Notes under the pieces: generated by a model | The model's input: the letters and a program-made list of their open reading frames with translations, nothing else | Database searches by the model: none | Told to the model about the DNA's origin: nothing | Source: Eumeta japonica | Lineage: Eukaryota; Arthropoda; Insecta; Lepidoptera; Psychidae | Direction of reading: 5' to 3' | DNA: 64,000 bases | Assembly: GCA_005406025.1 (NCBI GenBank) | Contig: BGZK01000004.1 | Coordinates: 1,426,001 to 1,490,000 of the forward strand | Part shown: piece by piece, positions 11,846 to 23,600 of the stretch | Layout: each line of letters starts with the position of its first letter | Numbering within the stretch: the stretch's first letter is position 1 | Made by a program: the position numbers and the translations under genes

Positions 11846-12879
11846 AGTGGAGAGGAAGATAGTCCGCGGGTACAAAAATGTACAAAAACAAGTTTACATG
11901 GACTTCAAAGAAAAAGCAGAATTTTACACATTATCAGTCATTATAAATTACACAAGCATTAATAAATTAATATAAATGCAAATTAAACTGCTGGCAAACA
12001 ATAACTACTTTGCATACTTTTAAATAAAATATGTAAGTAACGTCGTAAACCATTTATTTATTACAAGTGTATCAAAATAGTATACACCTAATATATCTAT
12101 ATTCATACTTATATTAATACATTTATAATAAGTGTCTCCGTTTGTCTGCCTGTTAGATTTTCAAGCATAAGGCGCTGAACGGATTCCAATAAAATTTGGT
12201 ACAGACGGAATTCGACACCAGAAAACGACCATACACTACTCTTTGGTTCTTCACCTGTCTGTTCGTTTATATTTTTGTTATATCTAACCTGATTTTAATG
12301 GACTCTAAATACTAATACAGCAGACTATTTTGGGATTTATATGCAATCATCTATTCATCTTTCGGAATGTTATTCTGTATGTCTACTTGTAATTCGTCAA
12401 TGACAACCAGTTTTTATGAAAAACCGATGGAACTACTAATTGTCACGTAAAGTGGAGATTTTTTTTTTTGTATATTTACTTACATAACTCCTTATACACA
12501 AAACATTTAAAAGTCATTAATTTCATTTCATTTTATCAGCCATGCTTACTTTGCTTGAGAAGGAGCGGTGTTAGAGTGAGCAATGAGGATGCAAAGGCGA
12601 GAGGAAAATATGACGTGAGAGGGCGAGGTAGAACAAAGGCGAAAGTAATTTTATACCTCCCATTAATGTGTTCCTGCGCAATAGCAAGAAATAAAAACGG
12701 GTTTGATATTGGAATCACAAGCGACAGCATGATTAGAAAATAGAGAGACACAGGGTTGGAATAGACAACAAGAACCGAATAGGAGCCAATTTTGAAGTCG
12801 TAACTTAAATTTAAAACCGGATCACGATTTGTATCAACGATAGCAACATTACTCGATATAGAAGTTGAGGTATTCGTTA

Positions 12880-12925
12880 TATGTTTATGCGGGCGGAGCC
12901 GCGGACAAAAGCTAATATTCTCGTA
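12880..12925 (-). repeat. Retroelement end fragment
   Basis: Minus-strand 'attagcttttgtccgcggct' followed by 'ccgcccgc' is a common lepidopteran repeat end. A 131-codon minus-strand frame (12931-12536) starts in it and is most likely a chance reading of repeat plus flanking DNA, although it contains a hydrophobic stretch. Confidence 0.4.
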
Positions 12926-14448
12926 ATCCAATCAAACCACTACATCAAGATGAACAAATCAGATCAGGATCAGCCCATTGAATCGTTTATCTCCTATGCT
13001 ATTTCTAAAGTAACTTTTTAATCTTTCTAAGGTTGAGAAACATCTTTCTGAAATTGCCGTGGGCTATTAGAGTGTGACCAAAATAGTGATCAACTTTTTT
13101 ATTGTAGGAAAAAACTGGTTCTCGTACTGATCAAGAGTTTATAATGCGGTTCATGGTTTTTCCACCATACATTCCCAATGATTCTGCCATATTTCATTTT
13201 AACTTCAGATAGCGCTAAATTGCAAGAATTTATTTTATCCTGAAATTATGTTTGGTCTTTTCAGGCAGATGCATTTGAATTTCTTACACTATCTTTTCAT
13301 AGGGTTTAAAGCGTGCATCACATATTGTAATTGAATGGCGAACGAAATTGTAAGTTGTAGCACGTTCCACGGATAATTCTTACCACAAAATATATGTGTG
13401 TGTGTGTGTGCAACAAAATATGTATATGCAAAGATTACCCGTCCAATTTTCTACGATTTTTTCGTCGAATGCTAAAGGGGGTGTCCGCACCTTATGTACG
13501 ACCTTGGATTTAATTAATTTTCAAAATTTGTCAAGCTCCGAACGTTCATAATGTTGGATATCACACAACCTTTCTTTTAACCGCTTTACGTACTCATCTT
13601 TCATATTCGAATCCCGAAGCTTACCAACTTTTATTCAACTAGCCAGTTGCTGACCATTTTCGCGTGTTGTCGCCAACGTTGTCACAAAGTTTTAATTCGT
13701 CAGACCACAGTAAAAAGTAGTCCGTGCTAGTTTGACGCCACCGTATACTCTCGTATGACTTTATCCCCGACTCTGGAGTAGAGAGTGAATGAAAGTAAGC
13801 TGACAAAGAAATGCATACAGTGAATATGTATGACAAAACGATCGGCAAGGAGCGTCCTAGGAAAACTTCACAGGCCAAATTCATTGAATATTAAAGAAGT
13901 CCGAAATGTGGTTTCGAAGCCGGCGAGCGTGCTTGAAATGTTTGATGTGTGTCAACGAAACAAAGGGTTGTTGTATTGAGATGTAAAAGTCGTATCGAGT
14001 GGAATTATATCGTCTATGCCTACGCTTCTAGAAAACATGCGTGCACACTGTGAAACGTCTATTGGCGCGCCTTGATCGCGGCCGTCACGAAAAACGGCAT
14101 GACGCCGTCTTATGTCCTCGGATCCGCTCTATTCCCTTGTGCATGCGTCGCGCGTATGCTATATACTTCTTTGTTCCTCTGTCTGTCTTATATTTATATT
14201 CTATACATATTTTTAAAAGAAAGATTAAAAAAAACTTAATTATTTTATTAACGTTACTCTGTTTTTGCTTACTTAACTTCATATTTGTATATTAATTTTA
14301 ATTATAAATTCTTTGAATAACCATCAAGTTCGATGTTTTTTATCTGCTGGACAACAGATAGCGGTTTTCTATTATTTGTTCATATTCATTGTAGGATTGA
14401 TGGAGGGATAGATAAATCAAACCATTCGTTTAGTAACTAATATAATTA

Positions 14449-14454
14449 TTTATT
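14449..14454 (-). promoter_or_regulatory. Poly(A) signal AATAAA of the Beat gene
   Basis: TTTATT on the plus strand reads AATAAA on the minus strand, about 150 bases downstream of the TGA at 14607-14605. It is the first canonical hexamer I see after the stop. The hexamer is frequent in AT-rich DNA, so position is the main support. Confidence 0.45.
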
Positions 14455-14604
14455 TACATATTCACATACAGTCAACGTTTTGGCAACGGCGAGTCGTTAA
14501 TTACAACTTTTTTTTTAATATACTCATAGTACGAACGCTACGTCATCGTCTATCACAACATTGAGTTTCCTTAGGCTGAGGTGGGGGGGCGCGGGCGCGC
14601 CCCA

Positions 14605-14663
14605 TCATAACAGCAGCGCCGCCGCCGCCGCCGCCAGCGCCGCGGCCGCTGCCCGGGCGCCGT
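14605..14663 (-). CDS. beat: Beat gene terminal micro-exon, Ala/Leu GPI-like tail
   Basis: Acceptor ttccgcactcag. Joining the phase-1 base A of the preceding exon to AC gives Asn, then GARAAAAALAAAAAALLL and TGA. The small residues N-G-A followed by an uninterrupted hydrophobic run of 15 residues, ending exactly at the stop, fit a GPI-anchor addition signal. Several Beat proteins are thought to be membrane-tethered this way. Six consecutive GCG codons make a trinucleotide microsatellite inside the coding sequence, so tail length may vary. The exon lies 4.3 kb from its neighbour and is too short for ordinary ORF detection. It is supported by phase match, position, composition and a downstream poly(A) signal. 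Confidence 0.72.
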
Positions 14664-17600
14664 CTGAGTGCGGAATGGTGTTTGGTTAATGCCGCGTTGC
14701 AATGATTGACATTGATTCTGACATGAGATTTTATATATAACATCGTTTGTATGCAATATTCATACGGATATTCATAAAATTAATGTATTTACTTTTGTGT
14801 TTATAAGACAGCTCAATAATGGTCAGTATTTTATTAAAAATACAATAGAAGAACATTTCTGGTAATATGTTGTTATATTTTATTTTAACACATATACAAG
14901 GGGCAAACGAACGAGCTTACGAACCACCAGAGAGTAGGCGGTCATCGCCGCCCATGGACACTCGCAATCCCAGAGGGGTAACTAATCCGTTGCGTCGTCT
15001 GCCTTATTGGGTAGAAGGAAGATATCTGTTGGTAAGGCTATCGATGTGAGGGAAAAGGACACGGTGAGGGGAGCGGGCCGTAGGAACTCTCACTCACCGG
15101 ACGACAGACAACAACGGAGCCTGTTGCTTCACGTGTGTATTCCGTGAGAGTGCGGTACGTCAACGGCCAAGCCGGACGGTTTCCGTATAAGGTTCTATTT
15201 ACCCTGCCGCCAGAACGTACCCTCCCGCAATCATCGACTTGGACCAAAAGCCCCCCACGCCTGCCCGTGAGGGTCGGAAGCTGCTGACGGCCGTCGCCGT
15301 GAGGTGTGGATATCAACTTCCGGGACCGATAACTTAAGGTGCACTCAGACGATCGCATTAATAGAGCACACCTAAGTAGCGACGTTACATCTTGACAGTG
15401 GAAAGAGTAAAACAGTTATAGTGCTTCGCTGTAAACAACAATATATTGTTGTTTACAGCGAATAGAGCCAGACATATATGTCTCGCTCCCACGTTACTTC
15501 ACGAGATGGCGCATCATTCGAGTGACGATTATTAATACGACCCCGAGACACCGAACGTATGGTTTAATTTAACTTAAGTTAAAGCTGATTGGTCAATGCG
15601 TCTATGCTCAGGAATCGAACTCAGTACCTTATGTTCTGAAGCTTATGACCTAAAATACTAAAACACTGTATTCACGGGCGAGCACGTCCGGCGAACAGAG
15701 AGAGATAGAGTTATACGTGCGAAAAAGAAAATAAGCAGTGCATTATTTCCCTTTGTATGTTTGCATGCTTCCTGTCCGCCGGACGTGCTCGCCCGTGAAT
15801 GTAAGGCCTTAAGCCGCCATCGCTTTAGTAATATATGATAGAATAACATGACCATAAACAATATATATGTTATATGCGATCACTAATCATATAAGATATA
15901 ATAACATGACCACAGATAATAAATATGTCATATATGATAACGGGAAAAAAAGAGAAGTAGACACTAACAAGGCGTATTAAGATTGCAGTCAACCTATTGC
16001 GCCACACATCAATCTATGATATTTACTATATCGGGCCCTGGATTCATGGCCCTCGTTGTCGCCTCAGCACTTGTTTGGCTGTCAGTGCTAACTTTAGTAA
16101 TACGTATTGCACTTATATCTTTTATTGCTATTTTCCATGACGGTTGCGTTTCTATTAATGAAAAAGGAAGATTCAAATAACATTGTACAGATAAATGAAA
16201 CTCCGGAGTAAAGCATAATGGTAAAAAGAACTTAATATTTCTCGGAAAGAAAAATAACCATCCGAAAATATTATCTTAAGTCGATTAGAATGAAATACGG
16301 CCTTTTAGAATTTAATGACAGAAATGCAATGGGGCGTACGGTTCACACAAGCAGGCTTTTTTCTTTTCAATTATATCAGTCTGATATTGTGAGAAAAATC
16401 TGACAAAATTCTATTGAAACTGATTTTTATCCATTTTTACTTACATAGATATATTACTGGCTTTATGACAAATTCGTTTCTACATTAAAAGTTTTACAAT
16501 TATATTTATAACTACAGGATTTTGGCTTATTTCAAACTGCAATATTTAACATGATTAGTGCGTCAATAATTTAGTTGTTAATTTGTAATAGGCGACGAAT
16601 ATTTATTTTAATTTTATGTCCAATATTAAACTAAGTTTTCGTTTGGTCACTCGTTGCTTAAAAAAGCTGATGGCTTTTAACAGTTTTTTTTTTTAAGTAT
16701 CAAGCTATTCTGTTTATCAATAGCCTGTTGGAATTTTAAATACTCGAAACCGACGAGCTTACAAGTGATGGATGTCAGTGAAGCGAGAGAGTTTAGTAAA
16801 AATCGCGCCAAATGGAGATCAGTGTTCTCTGCCTACCCTTTTAGGAAATAAGTGTGAGTTGATAAATGTATGGAAAATGAAACAGTTAAAACTGGCTGCG
16901 CAAAAAATACCAAAGCACAACGCGAGTGCATTCCGTATATTCTATACTGTATCAATAATTGTGCATCTTTAAAATTTATATTAGATTAATTGTAGTGTTC
17001 TACACCTACAATGGTGGTGTAGAAAACTACAATTAAAACATAAACAATACTATTGACCTAACCGTTAATCTAATTATAGTTTTTACAATTGTACAATTAA
17101 TAATTAAATTAAATTAATAAATTGTACGATTAATCTAATTGTAGTTTTGCCCCTTCTCGAACGCCCAAAGCGAATGCGCTCGAATTTGAATTTCGAATAC
17201 CCAAATACAGGACACCATGAATAAGAGATCGCGGTGTTGCCCGTTCGATAGCAAACCACAGACGAGTATGAATAAAATATGGCGATGTCCACTCAGCTAA
17301 CAATTTTAGAATATTCGAACGCTTTCAAAATATTTTTACTGCGGGAAAAGCCCATAGTTTATACGTCGTCGCGGCCGCGCTTCTCGATAAGTGGATAAAC
17401 GTTAGAACGTAGCGTAAACGCATGTTAAATTTCTTAAAACTAAAAAAAAACAGTCAAGTGCGAGTGGTGCTAGCGCGGAGGTGTTCAGAACGCCCAATAA
17501 CTTCGTTTTACGTAATAGATAAATATCAACGAGGTCTTTTTTTTTTTGTAACGACAAATAAAAAGTGGGAGTTTTAACATAAATTATTAAGGTTTAACTT

Positions 17601-20600
17601 TAATGCCTAACTTGCGGCGATATCACCTAATTCACATAAAATCCTTAAAATTCTTCATAAAATCCTTTTAAATTGATACATACATAGACAATATTCGATA
17701 TGAAGGCATCTTTGAGCCGAGAGAATTGCGGTGCGCGTGTTTGTACGTTTTTTTTTTTATCAGAATTAATAATTAAGATCTAAATCCACAAAACCAGCTT
17801 TCATTGTAAGCCTTCAACGATACGCTTACGACGGTTAGTCCAAGAATTAAACTCATGTAAATAAAACTGTATGTAGTTCCACACTAAGATCAAATGTGAT
17901 GCAAATTTACATCGCATATAGTCTGTGTTTGCTTTAGTTTTTTGAAGTCAAGCAAATATTAGTTTAAAATCTATGCAGATTATGACTAGTATTAATTTAA
18001 AATCTATCGAAGTCGTTGCCTTTTGCAGGCAAACTAATAACATTTCCAATATGCTGCCTTTGAACCACAATTTTCATATCAATTTACCTAAAAAAATATT
18101 GGTTCTCACATAATAACAATCTTAAATGCTTTGCACAAACTCTGCCCTCCTGTATGGCGATTACAGACTACTATGCTAATGTAATGTAGACTTTATTATA
18201 AAAAGACCAGCAATCAAATATTTAGTTAATAATATTGATACATTGCACGACTTATTATTAGAAAATAAATAAATATAGTTCCATACGATATTTTAAAATA
18301 CAATGCAAACTTATAAAAAATTTCTTCTATCAATATTCTAGAAAGCATTATTTACCGTTATTTTTTTGACGTGATAACGTCTTATAAATCGATGAACGCC
18401 GGCTGCATGCATGAAAAAGCATGACTCATTGTCGCATTCCGCCTAAGCTGAGCGTGCGAGCGAGAACGCGGAACAATACAGAGGCACGATCGGCCTAAGC
18501 GTTCGGCTTGAGACGCATCTATCTCTTTATTGAATAATTTAAGTAGAAAAATAATTGAATTATCGAGTTCAAATAAATGTTAATTTATCGAAAACATTGT
18601 CATTTTCAATTAACCCCCTTCTTTGTATTATACAAAACAATGATAATTCGATAATAATTCAATCCAATTTATAAAAGAATGCAATTTTTCATCAATGTTT
18701 TCTTATGACACTATCACATAAAATTATCGTCCGTAAACCGACTTTACAGACAACCAATTTTTTCGTATAGGAATATTTTATTACTTTACAAAAAAAAACG
18801 CACACGGTTCCCAGACAAAAAAGTGTTGCATACTAAAAACTATTTGTAAGAAATGTGATGGAGATACATATTTGAAAGAGAGCAAATTGGGATAATAAAA
18901 TGAACGGGGCCTTGCTTGTTAAAATGACTTACTGGGCGCTCGGTCCCTGGTGACGGACGCGGGCTGCGGAGCGTCCTCTCTCACGGTCACGACCACGCTG
19001 CTCCGCGAGTAGATATCGAATATCGACGCATTGCACTTCAGCGAGAACTGTCCGCCAGGGGGCGCCGGGACGGACACCCTAGTCCGTTCTGCATCGACAC
19101 TATCTCCCATCACCGTCCCCGTTCCGTCTTCGATTACCACTTCAAGTTGCGAGAACGCAGGACGTTCCCGCCAATCAACTTCCGCCGCCGCCCATGAAGA
19201 AATTTGTTCTGCTATCTGAAACGGAGGTCTGGTTATTTCCCAGGTGACATCTATAGTCTTCACGAAATGAATGCTTAAATTTCCGTTTTTTGTGTTCTGT
19301 GCAAGAACGTAAGAATAAAATGAATATCAATTGATTTGCTTTTCGCGAATAAGTATACGATAAAATATTTGACTTCAAGTTCAAAAATTAACATAAAACT
19401 AATTTAATAAAAATTTAAATAAAAATAATTTAAAAAGTTAAGTTTTAACATTTTGTGTTAGTTTCGAGAGCCGAGTTTAGGGACAAATGGAAGCTTATAG
19501 AAGCACAACATTATTAAAGTTGAAAAATTTTTTTATCAAATTTGTTAAAAAAGCTATAAACCAAATTCGGGTATGTCTATACAACAACTAACTGTATAAT
19601 CACTTCATATTCAAAACTATCTCTATTAACACAATTTTCGCATATCATAAACCTCTATTACAACTACTGTAAAACTTTTTGGATATATTTCCGTATCTTA
19701 CTTTATTACATTTTTAACATAGAAGTCAGTCAAAAAACATGGTAAAATCAATCTAACTTCTATTTATGTTTCTCCATGTGAGTAATGTAATTGTAGTTAT
19801 TAAATCACAATCACATCACAAACACAAGATACCTATTTATTATTTGTCATAACCAGTGTCGTAATCAAATCCACGGCCGCGATCTGTTCCGTGAGCTGAC
19901 GCTTCACCTTGACATCGTCCAGGAACCAGGTGATGTTGGGCGCGGGGAACGCCTCGTCCACGGAGCAGTTGGCGCGCAGCAGCTCGCCGCGCGCGTAGCC
20001 GAACCTCTCCACGGCCAGCTGCGGCGCGCGGAAAGGGGGATCTAGACATAAGAATAATTATTTATATCTTAACACATGCAATAATCTTCAAATGGAAAGA
20101 GTTGCGAATGTTCATTTTCGATGATTTTATTCTTAAACATGCGCTACATAATGTGCAAAATTTATCTGTTACCGGCTCGCGCATTAATAATGTCATACAC
20201 TGCCATCTGTTGTTGAGGACGGTACGTTAAGTCTATTGATAATTCAGCACTACATTCAACAGAACAGCAACAATGCGATTGTCTCAAAATTGTACGAGAT
20301 GGCGCTATAAAACAACGTATAAAAATAATTACAGTTTCATTTTTTCCAGGGAAGACAATATATTAAGGTACATTTAAAAACAAAACGATTTTAATTTAAA
20401 AATTTTCATCGAAATCGTTAGAGCAGTTTCCGAAATACCAATTGATAAATTTATATACCTATATAAAAGAAATTTATTAATATACAAAACGTATCATTAA
20501 TTTTATTTATAAATTCACACCTATTTGCCGGAAACTCGGACAGAAACCATAGATCTCCACACACTTCTGTTGCTTGACTGAAATTCATCGATCGTTTTAC

Positions 20601-23600
20601 ACATGCTCGTCGATTTCTGTTGTTCGGTCTTTCTTTGATGTGTAACCAATTTGGTTCGCATAAGATGTTCCAGAGATCATTCCATCACACACATACGCTT
20701 CGTAGATATATTTCGTTCATTTACTTTCATACATACCTTACAAAGTAACTCACGATAAATATCAATGTATCGATACAACATTGAAATTCAAATAGACGGC
20801 GCGACGGCAAGAATTACTACAGTACAACGCATAAAACTCTGCCGCTGTAAATTTAGTCACGAAAGCGTCGCAATGGCGTAAAACAGGCACGCGGGGGAGA
20901 AGAAGGAAGGGTCGGGGAGCGTTAAACCTGCGCATTGCATCATCCGCAGGCAATTAAGTGCGGCAGAGTTTCGTCCGTTGTACTGTACATACAATTTTGT
21001 AGGCGTATGAGTAATTCATTCTGCGATCGAGTGTGAGAATTCTTCACACTTCGTGTAGTGTTTGTGAACGTAGTCAACGCAGCTATGTCAGCTAAGCTAG
21101 TAGTGACTGTTGCCCGCTAATTCGCCGCGTGGTCTAGCTACCCGATTAATGTGTTGGTGTGAATTGTTCTTTTGGTTCTGATAACAACTCGATAGACCAA
21201 ACTGTTAAAGGTTACAAAAAACGTGAAAAATTGTCTTTTGGATTAAACCCTAGATTGCGATTAATAGATAACAAAAAGTTTCATCTATATTGGTTCAGTA
21301 GTTTTCGAGTTCATCGTTTTCGTACAAACAAATAAATAAAATTTTCAACAATTATCGTTTCGTTTCAATGCTGTCTAAAAAATATTATTTTAGAAAAATA
21401 TCCTATTTAAAGTATTGACCTAATTACGATCTTATTCTATATGTTTTTTTTATAGAATTTTTAAGAGACAAACGAGCACGCGTGTCAGTCACCAGAGTCG
21501 CTAAAGTCGACTTCGTCTCAAACATACGCTTAAAATCTGCTCTTTTTCAATTTCGGAATCAGAGCCATGAACTTTTTTATGACATTTCCCAGACTTTTCG
21601 ATATGAAATATTCCGAGCGTACTGAGCAAGTTCTTCCGACGGCGAGGGAATGTTACCACGTACACCGAACACTTGTACTGTGCCGCGGCCAACGCGCGCT
21701 TTTCGAAGCTGTATTCGTAACTTGACCCATTCTTGTGATTTTACGTATGAGACACGATCAAGCCCCTTCCGCCGGCCCTCAAACCCCTTACGTAATTTAT
21801 GCATGACCCCTTATGTAGCGAGAGGCGACGATCGGGTCTGAAGCGATGACGCGCTCTGTCGAGCACCCAATCTTTTTAGAAGCTAGTTTCACTTCGCCCT
21901 CCCGATGATCACGGGACTGCATACTGCTCGATACTTCGACACCGAAGATCTCGACACCGAAGATCCCGATACTCGGTGTGCTACTAACGGGAGTGCTCCC
22001 AAAAGAAGAACAAGAGGGAAAGTGGGATTTTTTAGCGGCGAACGCGTTAAGGTAAAGACTTTCTGGAGTTGAATACGACAATATTGAGTTTATTTCATTT
22101 CGTCATTTTCTTTATGGCTGTCTAGACAACAATTGGTTTCGACACTTATCAACATAGCATCCCGAGAAATGTTTATATATATATATATATAACGATTTAA
22201 AGTAAAATTATTAAACATATAAGAATACAAAACGAAAAATGAAACTAGTAATGTATCAAATACAAACGTTTGTTATTATTTATGTTATAAAGCAACCCGG
22301 AGATTCATTAAACATAAAAATAATTTTATAACTAAATAATAATACTGGTAAATAATAACTGGTAATTGACTGTATGCAAACAAACCATTAAAACGTTAAC
22401 TCACGATGCAATCAATACAACAACAACAAAAAAAACAAATTATTATGTGCATATTTGTGTATCTTTATGCGAGTTGTGTCGAAGCCTCGTAAAAAATATT
22501 TCGCATTTTTTTATGAATATGTATTTATTCAAATTGGAAGGGATGTTGTTGATAAACGTATAATTTCCTGATAAATAATTTATGTTACATATTACAATAC
22601 AAAATAAAATTTTTGAGAAGGGTTACAATTCAGCAATGGAATGATAAAAAACCCACACAGCACAGGTAGTAAAAAGGTCTAACAGTAGAGAATTCTTATT
22701 AATAACCAGTATAGTAAGAGCCCTTTCACACGGCAGTCCAGTTTTTTGCAGGATCCCGTTTTCTGCAGAAATCCTGCAGAAAACGGGATCCTGCAAAAAA
22801 TTGGACTGCCGTGTGAAAGGGCTCTAACAGCTGTTTATGCAAAAAATTGAGAGACTGAGGAATTACTGTATGCGGTACCGATAGCAGAAAGAGCCGATAG
22901 ACCGATCTGTGTCACACGTGAAAGAGTGGGGTTCGCGCCAAAACCGTTAAACGGATGGTTATACAACTAATTCCGCAGACACAATCAGGCACGTCACTTC
23001 CTCCGAGTTGGTACCGCATACAATATTTCAAGTAAGATGTTCTTCGAGATTTACCTATTGCAGGAATACCTTCAGTTAAAAATATCGCATTCACCAAAAT
23101 AATCACTTACGTATATTGCATACAGACATTGATTAACAAGTATATATTATGAAGTGAATAGTTTAGTTAATTATTTGAAATTTACAAGCGAAATAATATT
23201 TCATTACTGCTATATGAAATAAGAGAAGCGCATAAAGCCTTTGTCGTTTTCAATATCCGATTCTTAGATAAGTACATGTCCAACTGTAATTGCCATAGAC
23301 CGTCAAAAATATAGATCTGCAGATAATAATTTTCTCACTTCACTCAGTAAAATGATAAAACGTGTATAGGGTACGGTTTCATATATCGAATCACTTTAGC
23401 TTCGCCCTATAGCGCTCCAAAAGTGAGTTGTATAAGAACATGTCGCCTAATCTGTGGTAGGTATTGCACAAAAATATATTTGAAAAAACATGTACAGTTA
23501 CGCTTAAACTCGTGTCTATATACAATATTTATTGCTTTCAATAAGCAATCCATATATTTTATATGCAATTGTAAATTTATATACATATAGTACAAATTTA

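Noticed and set aside
12536..12931. 131-codon minus-strand frame with hydrophobic stretch
   Set aside because: It begins inside a retroelement end and has no known domain. Length is within chance for AT-rich sequence.
13639..13884. 81-codon minus-strand frame
   Set aside because: Residues such as ESIRWRQTSTDYFLLWSDEL look protein-like, but I could not assign a family or find splice or transposon context.
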